Of a stretch of 64,000 bases of DNA, positions 21,890 to 30,173 are shown one piece after another. Numbering within the stretch: the first letter of the stretch is position 1; the number at the start of each line of letters is the position of its first letter. Origin of the DNA: Rhodospirillales bacterium (GTDB lineage Bacteria; Pseudomonadota; Alphaproteobacteria; ATCC43930; CGMCC-115725); NCBI GenBank assembly GCA_947473305.1, contig CANJCB010000005.1, positions 85,593 through 149,592 on the forward strand, written 5' to 3'. The translations under genes were made by a program, and so were the position numbers. The notes beneath the pieces were generated by a model. The model was not told where the DNA came from. It ran no database searches and saw only the letters and a list, made by a program, of their open reading frames with translations.

Positions 21890-22059
21890 GTCCCTCTCCG
21901 GCCGCTTGCGGAGGGAGAGGGAAGGACTTAGGACGAGGTGGGTCCCTGCCACCGGCAAGATGCTCCAGCGCCTCAGCGCCCTCGCCCCACCTCATCCTAA
22001 ATCCTTCTCCCCCAGCCTCTCGCGCAAGCGAGCTTGCGCTGCCGGCCAGGCGGAGAAGG
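21890..22059. repeat. Dispersed imperfect palindromic repeat, copy C
   Basis: A 170-bp element between the convergent ferritin-like gene (11 bp upstream) and rppH (37 bp downstream). It starts GTCCCTCTCC, continues GGCCGCTTGCGGAGGGAGAG, and ends GGAGAAGGAC. It is nearly colinear with copy A, including the CGCAAGCGAGCTTGCG motif. The position between two 3' ends suits transcription termination on both strands. Confidence 0.85.
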
Positions 22060-22095
22060 ACTTTAAGTTAGGCGGAGAACGAGGCACTAGCGCCC

Positions 22096-22578
22096 TCAGA
22101 ACAACCCCGCGAACTCCCTCAGCACATCCACATAGAGCGCCCGCTTGAAAGGCACGATCAGCACGGGAACCTGATCCGCCTCCGCCCATCTCCAGGCGTT
22201 GAATTCCGGATGGTGGGTGTCGAGGTCGATCTCTCCGTCCTCGCCCAGGAACCGCATGGCGAACCACTTCTGGACCTGGCCCTTGTAGCGGCCCTTCCAG
22301 ACCTTGGCCCGCATCTCCTCCGGCAGCTCGTAGCGCAGCCAGCCTTCGCTCTGGGCCAGGATTTCGGCGTTGTTGGTGCCGATCTCCTCCTTCAATTCGC
22401 GAAAGGCGGTTTCCTCGGGATCCTCGCCCGGATCGATCCCGCCCTGGGGCATCTGCCAGGCCTCGTCGGTCATGTCGATGCGGCGGGCGACGAAGACCTG
22501 GTTCCGCCGGTTCAATAGCATGACGCCGACCCCCAGCCGATAACCGGGAAGATCGGGGAGGGGAGATTTCTTGCTCAT
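22096..22578 (-). CDS. rppH: RNA pyrophosphohydrolase (Nudix), RppH
   Basis: A 160-residue Nudix hydrolase that removes pyrophosphate from the 5' end of mRNA, starting RNA decay. The Nudix box is GGIDPGEDPEETAFRELKEEIG (GX5EX7REUXEEXGU pattern), about residues 45-66. RppH-type features include LPGYRLGVGVMLLN, WQMPQGG and the aromatic KGQVQKWFAMRF. The start MSKKSPLPDLPGYR at 22578 overlaps the upstream deacetylase stop by 4 bp (ATGA), indicating translational coupling. Confidence 0.94.
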   Translation of the reverse strand: MSKKSPLPDLPGYRLGVGVMLLNRRNQVFVARRIDMTDEAWQMPQGGIDPGEDPEETAFRELKEEIGTNNAEILAQSEGWLRYELPEEMRAKVWKGRYKGQVQKWFAMRFLGEDGEIDLDTHHPEFNAWRWAEADQVPVLIVPFKRALYVDVLREFAGLF

Positions 22579-24038
22579 CGCCGGGGCTCGGGCTTCTGTT
22601 CGGGCTGGAGGTTCGCCACGGCGGTTACCGGGGCCAGGACCATGCCCCTGGGTTCGAGCGTCGGGATCCAGGCCAGGAGCCGTTCGATGGTGAGCGGATA
22701 GGGGGCGGCGACGCCTAGCGCCGCGGTGCCCTTTTTGGCGGCGGCTTCGAGGTCGGCGAGGCGCTTGTCGATGCCTGCCGCGTTCAATTCCCCGTCGAGG
22801 TTCCGGTCGTTGACCGCGCGCGGCAGGTTCAGGGATTTCGCGATATCCGACACGAGGCTCTCGCGCGAGGGACTGCTGTCGACGAAGAGCAGGCCCCGGT
22901 TCTTGATCGCCTGAAGCACCGGCAGCAGGTCGCTCTGCGAGGCGGTGAAACGCGAGCCCATGTAATTGGTCACGCCGACATAGCCGCTCACCCGGCTCAA
23001 CACCCATTGCAGGCGGTCGAGGTTCTGGCGGGCGTCGAGCGAGGTCAGCAGGGTATAGGGACCCGGATCCTGGCGCGGATAGTCGGTCGGCTCCATGGGC
23101 AGGGTCAGCAGCACCTCGTGTCCCGCCGCCCGCGCCAGCGCCATCCAGTCGTTGAGCCGTCGCGAATAGGGGTCGAAGGCGAAGGTGACGCCGGCGGGAA
23201 GCTTGTTGATCGCCGCCTCGATGCCGGTCGCCGAGAGCCGGAAGCCCGAGACCAGCACGGCGATCCGGGGCCGGTGATCGTTGCGATCGAAGGGACGGGC
23301 ATAGACCTGCCAGGGCTGACGCCCATCCGGTCCGACGATGGGGAGCGGCCCGGAGGATCCCTTCTCCACCAGGGCCGGGTCGGGCGCCGGGACCAGCGGC
23401 TCGGCCTTGCGGGGGTTGAGGGATGCGCCGGGAATTGCTGGGGGAGAAGCGGCGGCAACCTGTTGGGACGGGGCAGCGGGTGTCGCAGGCGATGCTGCCG
23501 GGGCGGGGGCGGCGGTATCGGCGGGTTTTTCCGGCGGCTTCTCGGAGCCTGGCGGTTCGGCGGGCTTTGCCTCCGCGACCTGGGATGGCGCGGTCGGGGC
23601 TTCGTCCGGTTTGGATTCTGCCGGTTTGGTCTCCGCCGGTTTGGTCTCCGCCGGGACTGCGGCGGGAGGCGCTTCCGCGGTGGGCATCGCCTGAGCGGCG
23701 GAGGGTGGCAGCTTCGCGATGACCACATCGGGCAGGCTGCTTCCCTTGGGCGCCCCGGCAACGAAGAGCCAGCCGGCGAGTCCCGCGACCACCACGGCCA
23801 GCACAGCGACGACGGCGGCGAGCACCCGGGGACCGGCAAGCCTCGCGGCCAGCGCCGGTTGGGCCGGGGCGATCTCCGCCGGGTTGCGACGGAAGCGGGC
23901 GAGGAGGCCCGCCGCCAAACCACGGATGGCAAAGCTCCGCGTCGCCAGGCCACTCACAGCCTGCTTGCCCTGGCGCAGCCATTTCCGCACGTCGATCCCC
24001 TGCCGGATCGCTTGGAGCCGGGCTTTCACGTCGATCAC
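22575..24038 (-). CDS. Divergent polysaccharide deacetylase family protein (YibQ/DUF610-like)
   Basis: A 487-residue protein. A membrane anchor at about residues 84-105 (VLAAVVAVLAVVVAGLAGWLFVAG) is followed by a long Pro/Ala/Glu/Lys periplasmic linker (about 125-215, with near-repeats such as PAETKPAETKPAESKPDEAP). The deacetylase-like domain lies from about 240 (RIAVLVSGFRLSATGIEAAINKLPAGVTFAFDPYS, then LPMEP, GVTNYMGSRFTA and RGLLFVDSS). Such proteins are usual neighbours of ctpA and envC-like genes and are presumed cell-envelope enzymes; catalysis is not demonstrated. A 33-bp gap follows ctpA. Confidence 0.85.
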   Translation of the reverse strand: MIDVKARLQAIRQGIDVRKWLRQGKQAVSGLATRSFAIRGLAAGLLARFRRNPAEIAPAQPALAARLAGPRVLAAVVAVLAVVVAGLAGWLFVAGAPKGSSLPDVVIAKLPPSAAQAMPTAEAPPAAVPAETKPAETKPAESKPDEAPTAPSQVAEAKPAEPPGSEKPPEKPADTAAPAPAASPATPAAPSQQVAAASPPAIPGASLNPRKAEPLVPAPDPALVEKGSSGPLPIVGPDGRQPWQVYARPFDRNDHRPRIAVLVSGFRLSATGIEAAINKLPAGVTFAFDPYSRRLNDWMALARAAGHEVLLTLPMEPTDYPRQDPGPYTLLTSLDARQNLDRLQWVLSRVSGYVGVTNYMGSRFTASQSDLLPVLQAIKNRGLLFVDSSPSRESLVSDIAKSLNLPRAVNDRNLDGELNAAGIDKRLADLEAAAKKGTAALGVAAPYPLTIERLLAWIPTLEPRGMVLAPVTAVANLQPEQKPEPRR

Positions 24039-24071
24039 TTCCCGGCTCCCCCGCCGGTCATCATCGTCAGC

Positions 24072-25445
24072 CTATTTGCCGGCCCGGCCGGCAAACATGG
24101 CGACGCCCCGCAGAAGGTCCAGCGCGCGGGAAAGCTGGTAGTCGTCCGAGGTGCCCATGACCGTGGGGTCGACCGAGGCGGGCTCGGCCGGCGTGGCCGG
24201 AGTCGTGCCGGGCGGCACATTGGCATTGGCCGGCGCCGCGGGCTGCGCCGGCGTTCCGGGCCGCGTGCCGGGCTTCACGGGATCGGTATTGCGCAGGGCG
24301 CCGCGCAGGTCGGCCTCGTGGCGGACCTCGCCGGTCGCCAGCTTCTCGATCTTGGCGGGTTCGACCACGATGTCGGGATCGATGCCCTTGGCCTGGATCG
24401 ACCGGCCCGACGGCGTGTAGTAGCGCGCCGTGGTGAGCCGGATCGCGCCCTGGCCCGGCAGCGGGATGATCGTCTGCACGGATCCCTTGCCGAAGGAACG
24501 GGTGCCCATGACGATGGCGCGGTGATGGTCCTGGAGCGCACCGGCCACGATCTCCGAGGCCGAGGCCGAGCCGCCGTTGATCAGGATCACCACGGGCAGC
24601 CCGCCCGAGATATCGGCGGAAGCCCGCGCGTTATAGCGCTGGGCGTCGTCGGTCCTGCGGCCACGGGTCGAGACGATCTCGCCCTTGTCGAGGAAGTCGT
24701 TGGAGACGGCGATGGCCTGGTCCAGCAATCCGCCCGGATTGTTGCGCAGGTCGAGGATGATCCCGGCCATCTTGCCCTTGGACTGTTCCTTCATGGTCTT
24801 CAGGGCGTTGGCGAGGCCGCTGTCGGTCTGCTCGTTGAAGCTGGTGATGCGGACATAGCCGATGTCGCTGCCTTCGAGGTGGTACTTCACCGACTGGATC
24901 TTCACGACCGCGCGCTTCAGGGTCACATCGAAGGGATCCTTGCCCTCGCGGCGTATGGTGAGCTTGATGGCCGCGTCCACGGGGCCGCGCATCTTCTCCA
25001 CCGCTTCGGCGAGCGACAGGCCCATCACGGGCTCCCCGTCGAGGCCGACGATATAGTCGTTGGGTTTGAGACCCGCCTTGGCGGCCGGGGTGTCGTCGAT
25101 GGGGGAGACGACCTTCACCAACCCCTGCTCCATGGTGACCTCGATGCCGAGGCCGCCGAACTCGCCCTTCACCTGGACCTGCATGTCGCCGTAGTTCTTG
25201 GCGTTCATGAAGCTCGAATGGGGATCGAGCGAACTCAGCATGCCGTTGATCGCGGCCTCGATGAGCTGCTGGTCGGTGGTCTGCTCCACATAGTCGGCGC
25301 GGACCCGCTCGAAGACCTCGCCAAAGAGGTCGAGCTGCTTGTAGGTCTCGGAATTCGAAGGTTGCGCCGGCCCTGCGGCTTCCGTGGGAAGCACCAGGCA
25401 GAAAAGGGTTGCGGCGGTTGCCGCTGCCATACCGAGACGATTCAT
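24072..25445 (-). CDS. ctpA: S41 family carboxy-terminal processing peptidase CtpA
   Basis: A 457-residue periplasmic protease. The signal peptide is at about 1-23 (MNRLGMAAATAATLFCLVLP), the PDZ domain at about 88-170 (GLGIEVTMEQG..GLKPNDYIVGLDGEP), and the S41 core contains VRITSFNE, LDLRNNPGGLLDQA, the nucleophile region GGSASASEIVAGAL (residues 291-304) and general-base Lys320 in SFGKGSVQT. The C-terminal tail is Pro/Ala/Thr-rich. It trims proteins at their C-termini, often peptidoglycan hydrolases. Its start overlaps the envC-like stop by 4 bp (ATGA), tying the two functionally. Confidence 0.94.
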   Translation of the reverse strand: MNRLGMAAATAATLFCLVLPTEAAGPAQPSNSETYKQLDLFGEVFERVRADYVEQTTDQQLIEAAINGMLSSLDPHSSFMNAKNYGDMQVQVKGEFGGLGIEVTMEQGLVKVVSPIDDTPAAKAGLKPNDYIVGLDGEPVMGLSLAEAVEKMRGPVDAAIKLTIRREGKDPFDVTLKRAVVKIQSVKYHLEGSDIGYVRITSFNEQTDSGLANALKTMKEQSKGKMAGIILDLRNNPGGLLDQAIAVSNDFLDKGEIVSTRGRRTDDAQRYNARASADISGGLPVVILINGGSASASEIVAGALQDHHRAIVMGTRSFGKGSVQTIIPLPGQGAIRLTTARYYTPSGRSIQAKGIDPDIVVEPAKIEKLATGEVRHEADLRGALRNTDPVKPGTRPGTPAQPAAPANANVPPGTTPATPAEPASVDPTVMGTSDDYQLSRALDLLRGVAMFAGRAGK

Positions 25446-26779
25446 CCGCTCACCTTTTCCTCGTGAGACGCCAACCAGGGCATCGGGTTTATCGGCTGGC
25501 CGTTGTGGCGCAGCTCGAGATAGAGATCGGGTTTGCCGTCGCTTGCGGCGTTTCCCATGACGCCGACCGGTTCTCCGGCCACCAGCACCTGGCCCACCGT
25601 CCCGTCGATCCGGTCGAGCCCTGCCAGAAGCGAATGATATCCGTCGCCATGGGCGATGATCAAGATTTGCCCGTATCCGCGAAACGGACCGGCGAAAAGC
25701 ACCTTGCCGTCGAAGGGGGACACCACCGTCGCGCCAGGCCGGGTTTCGATGGTCATACCCTTGGCGACGATGCCGTTGCGGTCGGTCTCGCCATAGCGGC
25801 TCGCGAGGTTTCCCGAGGCCGGATAGACCATGCCGCCCCGCGACTGGGCGAAATTCCGGGGCTTTGTCGTTCCCTTGCCGGATGGGACGGGCGGCGGGGC
25901 CATCACGATTTGTTGTTTGCCGCTGGGGCTGGGCCGCGCCTCGCGCTCCAGCTGTTCGCGGGTGGCCTGCTCGGCCAGACGGCGCTCCTCGGCCTTTTGC
26001 AGCTCCTCCCGGCGTTTGCGCTCCTCGGCCTCGCGCTGCTTGCGCTCGGCTTCGAGCTTTTCGATCAGCTCGTGGAGGCTGGTCGCCTGGGCGGTCAATT
26101 GCTGGACCCGTTTGCCGCTGGCTTCAGCACCCTTTTCCGCCTGCTCACGCAGTGCCGCCTTCCGGGTGGCGAGAAGGGCGAGCTTCCTTTGGTCGGTGGA
26201 GAGCGCGTTCCGCTGGGCCACCAGCGCGTCCCGCTTGCCGGCGATTTCCTTGCGAAGCGTGGCGATAGCCTGGATGTCCTGCTGGATGGCGCGCGCCTCG
26301 GCCTGGATTTCCGGGATCGCGACACCCAGGAGCTTGGCGCTGCGCAGCGCATCGGCGGGCTCGCCAGGGGCGAGCGCCAGTCCTTCGGGCGGGTTGCGCG
26401 CGAGCCGGGTCAGGGCCATCAGCAATTCGTCCCGCCGCGCCTCGCGTTCGTTCAGTTTCGCGGCGCGGGCTTCCTCCTCGACACCGAGATCGGCGAGATC
26501 CTTCTCGGTTTCGGACAAGGCGCCTTCCCGATCCTGGATCTGGCGGGCGGCCCTGACGCTTTCGTCACGCAGCTCGGCGAGTTCGTCGGCCAGGGCCTCG
26601 GCTTCCTTGGAAAGCTGGGCCTGCTTCTCGCGGCTCTGGCCGATTTCCTTTTCGACGGCCTTCAATTGCTGGCCGGGCGGCGGCTTCTTCTCCGGGGCGG
26701 CCAGCACGGGACCCGCCACCAGAAGCGCCGCGAGCAGAAGCGGCAGCCTCAGGGCATGGGTCCGGTCAGGCGCTGGCAC
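25442..26779 (-). CDS. envC: EnvC-like murein hydrolase activator (degenerate M23/LytM)
   Basis: A 445-residue exported protein: signal peptide at about 10-28 (LRLPLLLAALLVAGPVLAAP), long coiled coils at about 38-120 and 160-290 rich in Glu/Lys/Arg, and a C-terminal LytM domain at about 325-440. The LytM zinc ligands appear lost: the usual HxGxD segment reads VAKGMTIE, and the HxH motif is HGDGYHSLLAGL. EnvC activators of amidases are degenerate in this way, so an activator role in septal peptidoglycan splitting is more likely than catalysis. It overlaps gpmI by 14 bp. Confidence 0.85.
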   Translation of the reverse strand: MPAPDRTHALRLPLLLAALLVAGPVLAAPEKKPPPGQQLKAVEKEIGQSREKQAQLSKEAEALADELAELRDESVRAARQIQDREGALSETEKDLADLGVEEEARAAKLNEREARRDELLMALTRLARNPPEGLALAPGEPADALRSAKLLGVAIPEIQAEARAIQQDIQAIATLRKEIAGKRDALVAQRNALSTDQRKLALLATRKAALREQAEKGAEASGKRVQQLTAQATSLHELIEKLEAERKQREAEERKRREELQKAEERRLAEQATREQLEREARPSPSGKQQIVMAPPPVPSGKGTTKPRNFAQSRGGMVYPASGNLASRYGETDRNGIVAKGMTIETRPGATVVSPFDGKVLFAGPFRGYGQILIIAHGDGYHSLLAGLDRIDGTVGQVLVAGEPVGVMGNAASDGKPDLYLELRHNGQPINPMPWLASHEEKVSG

Positions 26780-28331
26780 GTGCCGCGGCGCTGAGCAGCA
26801 GGGGATGACCCGTCATGGCGGAGGGCCGCGGGATCTTCATGAGGTCGAGAAGCGTCGGCGCGATATCCGCGAGCTTGCCGTCGCTGAGGCCCGTCACACC
26901 GGCGGGCGGGTTCACCAGGACCAGTGGCACCGGATTGAGCGTATGGGCGGTATGGGCCTGGCCCGTCTCCTCGTCGCGCATCTGCTCGGCATTGCCGTGG
27001 TCAGCGGTCACGAGCATGACGCCCCCCGCCTTCACCACCGCGTCGGAGAGCCGGCCGAGGCAAGTGTCCACCGCCTCGACCGCCGTTATCGCGGCCTTGA
27101 GGTCGCCCGTATGGCCGACCATGTCGGTATTGGCGTAATTGACGATGATGACATCGAAGGTCCCGCCCTCGACCGCCGCCACCAGCTTGTCGGTCAGTTC
27201 CGGCGCGGACATCTCGGGCTGGAGGTCGTAGGTCGCGACCTTGGGCGAGGGGACCAGGATCCGTGTCTCGCCCTTCAGCGCCTCTTCCTTGCCGCCGTTG
27301 AAGAAGAAGGTGACATGGGCGTATTTCTCGGTCTCGGCGATATGGAGCTGGGTCAGCCCATGGTCCGCCACCACCTCGCCGAAGGTGTCCTTGAGGTCGT
27401 CCGGCGGGAAGAGGGTGGCCATGAAGCGGTTGAGCCCCGTCGAATATTCGGTCAGTCCCAAAGCGGCCGAGAATTCGGGTAGCCGTTCCCGCTTGAACCC
27501 ATCGAAAGCGGGATCGAGCAGGCTGTCCAGGATCTCCCGCGCCCGGTCGGCCCGGAAATGGCTCATGACGATCCCGTCACCGTCCTTCATGCCGGTATAG
27601 AAGGGCAGCGCGGTCGGCAGCACGAATTCGTCGGTCTGGCCCGCGTCATAGGATTGGGCGATGGCGCTATCCACATCGGGGGCCATCTCGCCCTTGCCGT
27701 CGACCAGCAGGGTCCAGGCCTTCTCCACCCGGTCCCAGCGCTTGTCCCGGTCCATGGCATAGAAGCGGCCGGAGACCGTGGCAACCCTGATGGCGGGCAG
27801 GTCCTTCACCGTATCCTGGAAGGTCTTCACATAGTCCCTGGCGCTCTTGGGCGGCGTGTCGCGCCCGTCGAGGAAGGCATGGACCTGGACCTTGAGCCCG
27901 TGCTGCGCCAGGAGCCGCGCCAGGGCCGCGATATGGTCCTGATGGGAATGAACCCCGCCCGGCGACATCAGGCCCAGGAGATGCGCTGTCCCGCTGCCCG
28001 CTGTCACCCGTGCGACGAAATCCGCCAGCGCCGGGTTTTGGGCGAGCGAGCCGTCCTCGATGGCGAGATCGACGCGCGGCAGATCCTGCATCACGACGCG
28101 CCCCGCGCCGATATTCATATGCCCGACTTCGGAGTTCCCCATCTGCCCGCGCGGCAGCCCGACATCGAGCGCGCTCGCCTGGAGCAGGGAATGGGGGCTC
28201 GTGCGCATCAGCCGGTTCCAGACCGGCGTCCGGGCGAGCGCGATGCCGTTGTCATGCCGGTCGGCCCGATACCCCCAGCCGTCGAGAATGCAGAGGACGG
28301 TCGGGCGCGGGCGGGAGGAGGTCGGAAGCAT
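26766..28331 (-). CDS. gpmI: 2,3-bisphosphoglycerate-independent phosphoglycerate mutase
   Basis: A 521-residue Mn-dependent enzyme interconverting 3- and 2-phosphoglycerate. The start has CILDGWGYR; the phosphorylated nucleophile Ser67 is in QMGNSEVGHMNIGAG; SPGGVHSHQDH and HAFLDGRDTPP carry phosphotransferase-domain residues; and VNYANTDMVGHTG with TADHGNAEQM supplies metal ligands in the alkaline-phosphatase-like half. Full length. In related genomes rlmH lies just upstream; here the IS1595 element and a Shedu remnant intervene, so it may need its own promoter. Confidence 0.95.
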   Translation of the reverse strand: MLPTSSRPRPTVLCILDGWGYRADRHDNGIALARTPVWNRLMRTSPHSLLQASALDVGLPRGQMGNSEVGHMNIGAGRVVMQDLPRVDLAIEDGSLAQNPALADFVARVTAGSGTAHLLGLMSPGGVHSHQDHIAALARLLAQHGLKVQVHAFLDGRDTPPKSARDYVKTFQDTVKDLPAIRVATVSGRFYAMDRDKRWDRVEKAWTLLVDGKGEMAPDVDSAIAQSYDAGQTDEFVLPTALPFYTGMKDGDGIVMSHFRADRAREILDSLLDPAFDGFKRERLPEFSAALGLTEYSTGLNRFMATLFPPDDLKDTFGEVVADHGLTQLHIAETEKYAHVTFFFNGGKEEALKGETRILVPSPKVATYDLQPEMSAPELTDKLVAAVEGGTFDVIIVNYANTDMVGHTGDLKAAITAVEAVDTCLGRLSDAVVKAGGVMLVTADHGNAEQMRDEETGQAHTAHTLNPVPLVLVNPPAGVTGLSDGKLADIAPTLLDLMKIPRPSAMTGHPLLLSAAARASA

Positions 28332-28379
28332 GGGCGATATATAGTGGAATCAGGGGGAGAAGGGTAGGGGTGAGGGAAA

Positions 28380-28653
28380 TCAAAGCGTTTCGATCCGTTG
28401 CGCTAAAGCGGCCAACCCCCCGGTTAGATCGTCATAAGTAAGAAAGGAAACCCGATTGTGGTCGATGCCTTTTAACCATCGCAATTTTGCATGGTCATAG
28501 CCCGCATCGCGTCCGGCAATTACGACTCCACGAATACGGCTAATTGTTTTGTGGTCGATATCGAAAGTACTCAATACCGCGTCTTTGTGGTCATCTATTA
28601 GTTGCAGCCAATTAAAAACTTGATCAAATCCTAGAAAATTCCATTTCAGAAGG
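28380..28653 (-). pseudogene. C-terminal remnant of a Shedu (DUF4263)-like defence protein
   Basis: About 90 codons are open from the transposon end to the stop at 28380. They read FLGFDQVFNWLQLIDDHKDA, then ISRIRGVVIAGRDAGYDHAK, then VSFLTYDDLTGGLAALAQR. The pattern Q-x2-xW, a (V/I)IGR-type strand and a terminal (I/L)TYDDL is what I know from the C-terminal end of Shedu/DUF4263 nucleases. The catalytic nuclease part would lie upstream and is absent; the frame meets the transposon inverted repeat and ends there. Its base composition is lower in GC than neighbouring genes. The family assignment is tentative, the truncation is clear. Confidence 0.5.
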
Positions 28654-28672
28654 GGATTATCCCCTTGACGCA
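28652..28672 (+). repeat. Left terminal inverted repeat of the IS1595-family element
   Basis: Begins GGGGATTATCCCC and ends TTGACGCA. It matches the complement of 31047-31067 at all but one of 21 positions. The outer half (GGGGATTATCCCC) is itself a small palindrome, and the inner TTGACG could serve as a -35 element reading inward toward the passenger genes. Confidence 0.85.
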
Positions 28673-28714
28673 GGTAGACTCGCCAGTGACCCCATTATGG
28701 GGTATGTCTCATGA

Positions 28715-29233
28715 ATGACCCCGTTCCCCACGCTCATTGAAGAGTGGAAGTCGGTAGCTCGCTTCCCTGGATGGTCAGACCCAGAGCCGGAGACGGGATA
28801 CATCTGGTTCGACTCTGAACTTGAAATCGGAGGAGTGACCGAGCAATCCTTCGTCTTGCATGGTGGCTGCTATCATGACCGACCCGACTTAAACGTAACC
28901 TTCGAATTGAGGGTCGGACGCTCTGGCTCAACCGGCAGAATCCCCCTAGTCAGAATGGATTGGCGTTCGCTCAACGGAAGCCATAGCAACCCCCGCAAAG
29001 GCAATTCGATCTGGCGCGGGAAAATGGTATCCGACACACACCTGCATGCATTTGAGTTGAATTGGCTGCCTGACGAGCGGCGCATGCGAGGAGGGAACCT
29101 TCGGCTTGCGCGGGAAATTGATGAAGCATTACAGACCTTTGATGAAGTCCGAGAATTTGTCGGAAAACAGTTCAGAATCAATAACATAGCTCTTGTTCAA
29201 GAGCCCCCTTGGGTTTACACTATGCTGTTATGA
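28715..29233 (+). CDS. Transposon passenger gene 1, unknown function
   Basis: A 172-residue soluble protein with no signal peptide or membrane segment. Visible features are TGYIWFDSELEIGGVTEQSF, LHGGCYHDRPDLNVTFELRV and RIPLVRMDWRSLNGSHSN, suggesting a compact beta-rich fold, followed by a charged helical C-terminus (LRLAREIDEALQTFDEVREF). I do not recognise the family. The ATG at 28715 lies 43 bp inside the left inverted repeat. Its stop overlaps the start of passenger gene 2 by 4 bp (ATGA). Codon use and GC are lower than in the surrounding chromosome, indicating transfer with the element. Confidence 0.75.
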   Translation: MTPFPTLIEEWKSVARFPGWSDPEPETGYIWFDSELEIGGVTEQSFVLHGGCYHDRPDLNVTFELRVGRSGSTGRIPLVRMDWRSLNGSHSNPRKGNSIWRGKMVSDTHLHAFELNWLPDERRMRGGNLRLAREIDEALQTFDEVREFVGKQFRINNIALVQEPPWVYTMLL

Positions 29234-29982
29234 TTCCTATCCTGGACGACTCACTTAGCATTGCTGCCGCGGTCGATTCTGCGGTCAGGAAACTCGTGAC
29301 CGTAAGGAACTGGGGCGCGTCGAACTATGTAACGCTTCCGCTCGCGTATCCCAGCGGTACGCTTGTCACCGTGAAAATCGATCCCGTCCCAAATGGCCTC
29401 AGGGTAAGCGACAACGGAGTTGCCTATCGAGAAGTTGAGAGCATTGGAGCGCAGAGATCCTTTGCGAGACGTGCTCCGATTATCGCCGAAGAGGCTTCGC
29501 TTGAAACAAATCGGCGAGCCATATTTGCGGATATTCCTCCAGAACAACTCACTGCCGCGATAATTGATGTGGCGGCTGCATCCAAACTAATTGCCGACCA
29601 GATTTACAGCCGGGTTTCGGAAAGCGAAGAAGCGGAGATTAGCGGCCATCTTCATGAGCGACTTATTGCCATTTTTGGTGCCAGCCACTTTGTCGCGGAC
29701 GCTAAACTAAAGGGCTCATCCACGAATGAATGGGAAATGTCCGCCGTAGTCCATCTGCCGAACCGCGAGGTAGTTTTCCAAGCGGTGAGCGGCCATGCAA
29801 ATTCGGTGTTTCGGACAAGCACGGCGTTTCACGATCTTGGTGCGCTGATGAAGCCGCCAACCCTTGTTGCGGTTGTTCGGAATAAGCAGGCTCTCGGACC
29901 GAAATACAGCATGCTCGCCCAAGCGGGGCGGGTGATTGAGGATAGCCAGCCTGACGATGTTTTTCTAAAGGCCGCCGCATGA
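29230..29982 (+). CDS. Transposon passenger gene 2, DUF1828/DUF1829-like protein
   Basis: A 250-residue protein. I chose ATG 29230 (MIPILDDSLSIAAAV) because it forms an ATGA overlap with gene 1. The N-terminal half has TLVTVKIDPVPNGLRVSDNG then a helical stretch, like the DUF1828 pattern of a short strand pair ending in (S/D)D(D/N)G; the C-terminal half has FVADAKLKGSSTNEWEMSAV..VFQAVSGH and FHDLGAL, like DUF1829. The assignment is by pattern only. No catalytic residues are obvious. It overlaps gene 3 by 4 bp, so all three passengers appear to be translationally coupled. Confidence 0.7.
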   Translation: MIPILDDSLSIAAAVDSAVRKLVTVRNWGASNYVTLPLAYPSGTLVTVKIDPVPNGLRVSDNGVAYREVESIGAQRSFARRAPIIAEEASLETNRRAIFADIPPEQLTAAIIDVAAASKLIADQIYSRVSESEEAEISGHLHERLIAIFGASHFVADAKLKGSSTNEWEMSAVVHLPNREVVFQAVSGHANSVFRTSTAFHDLGALMKPPTLVAVVRNKQALGPKYSMLAQAGRVIEDSQPDDVFLKAAA

Positions 29983-30173
29983 GCCAGATAACACTAAGTG
30001 AATCTTTAAAAGCGGGCCGATTGCAGGACTTCATCGCTCAAGAAGAGGCTCGCGGCGTCGCTCCGGTTGACCCCGAAGCCTTTGACGCCGCGATCCGTAA
30101 GGCGGTTAAACCACCGCAATCAGAAGATCGAACATCGCGTTCGACATCTGCCGGTTATCCGACCGGAAAGTGA
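29979..30173 (+). CDS. Transposon passenger gene 3, small unknown protein
   Basis: A 64-residue hydrophilic protein starting MSQITLSESLKAGRLQDFIA, with a central QEEARGVAPVDPEAFDAAIR and a basic, Ser/Thr-rich tail (QSEDRTSRSTSAGYPTGK). Its start overlaps gene 2 (ATGA), and its last 23 codons lie antisense over the transposase 3' end (30106-30173). The shape (small, acidic helix then basic tail, last in a coupled trio) could suit an antitoxin or adaptor, but that is speculation. No family recognised. Confidence 0.65.
   Translation: MSQITLSESLKAGRLQDFIAQEEARGVAPVDPEAFDAAIRKAVKPPQSEDRTSRSTSAGYPTGK

Noticed and set aside
22578..23982. rppH reading frame extended upstream to 23982
   Set aside because: The extra part is the antisense-free shifted frame of the deacetylase gene; the conserved Nudix protein begins at 22578 with a coupled ATGA start.
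28665..28698. TTGACG in the left inverted repeat plus CATTAT as promoter for the passenger genes
   Set aside because: The gap is 22 bp, too long for a sigma-70 promoter; another start for the passengers must exist, or read-through supplies them.
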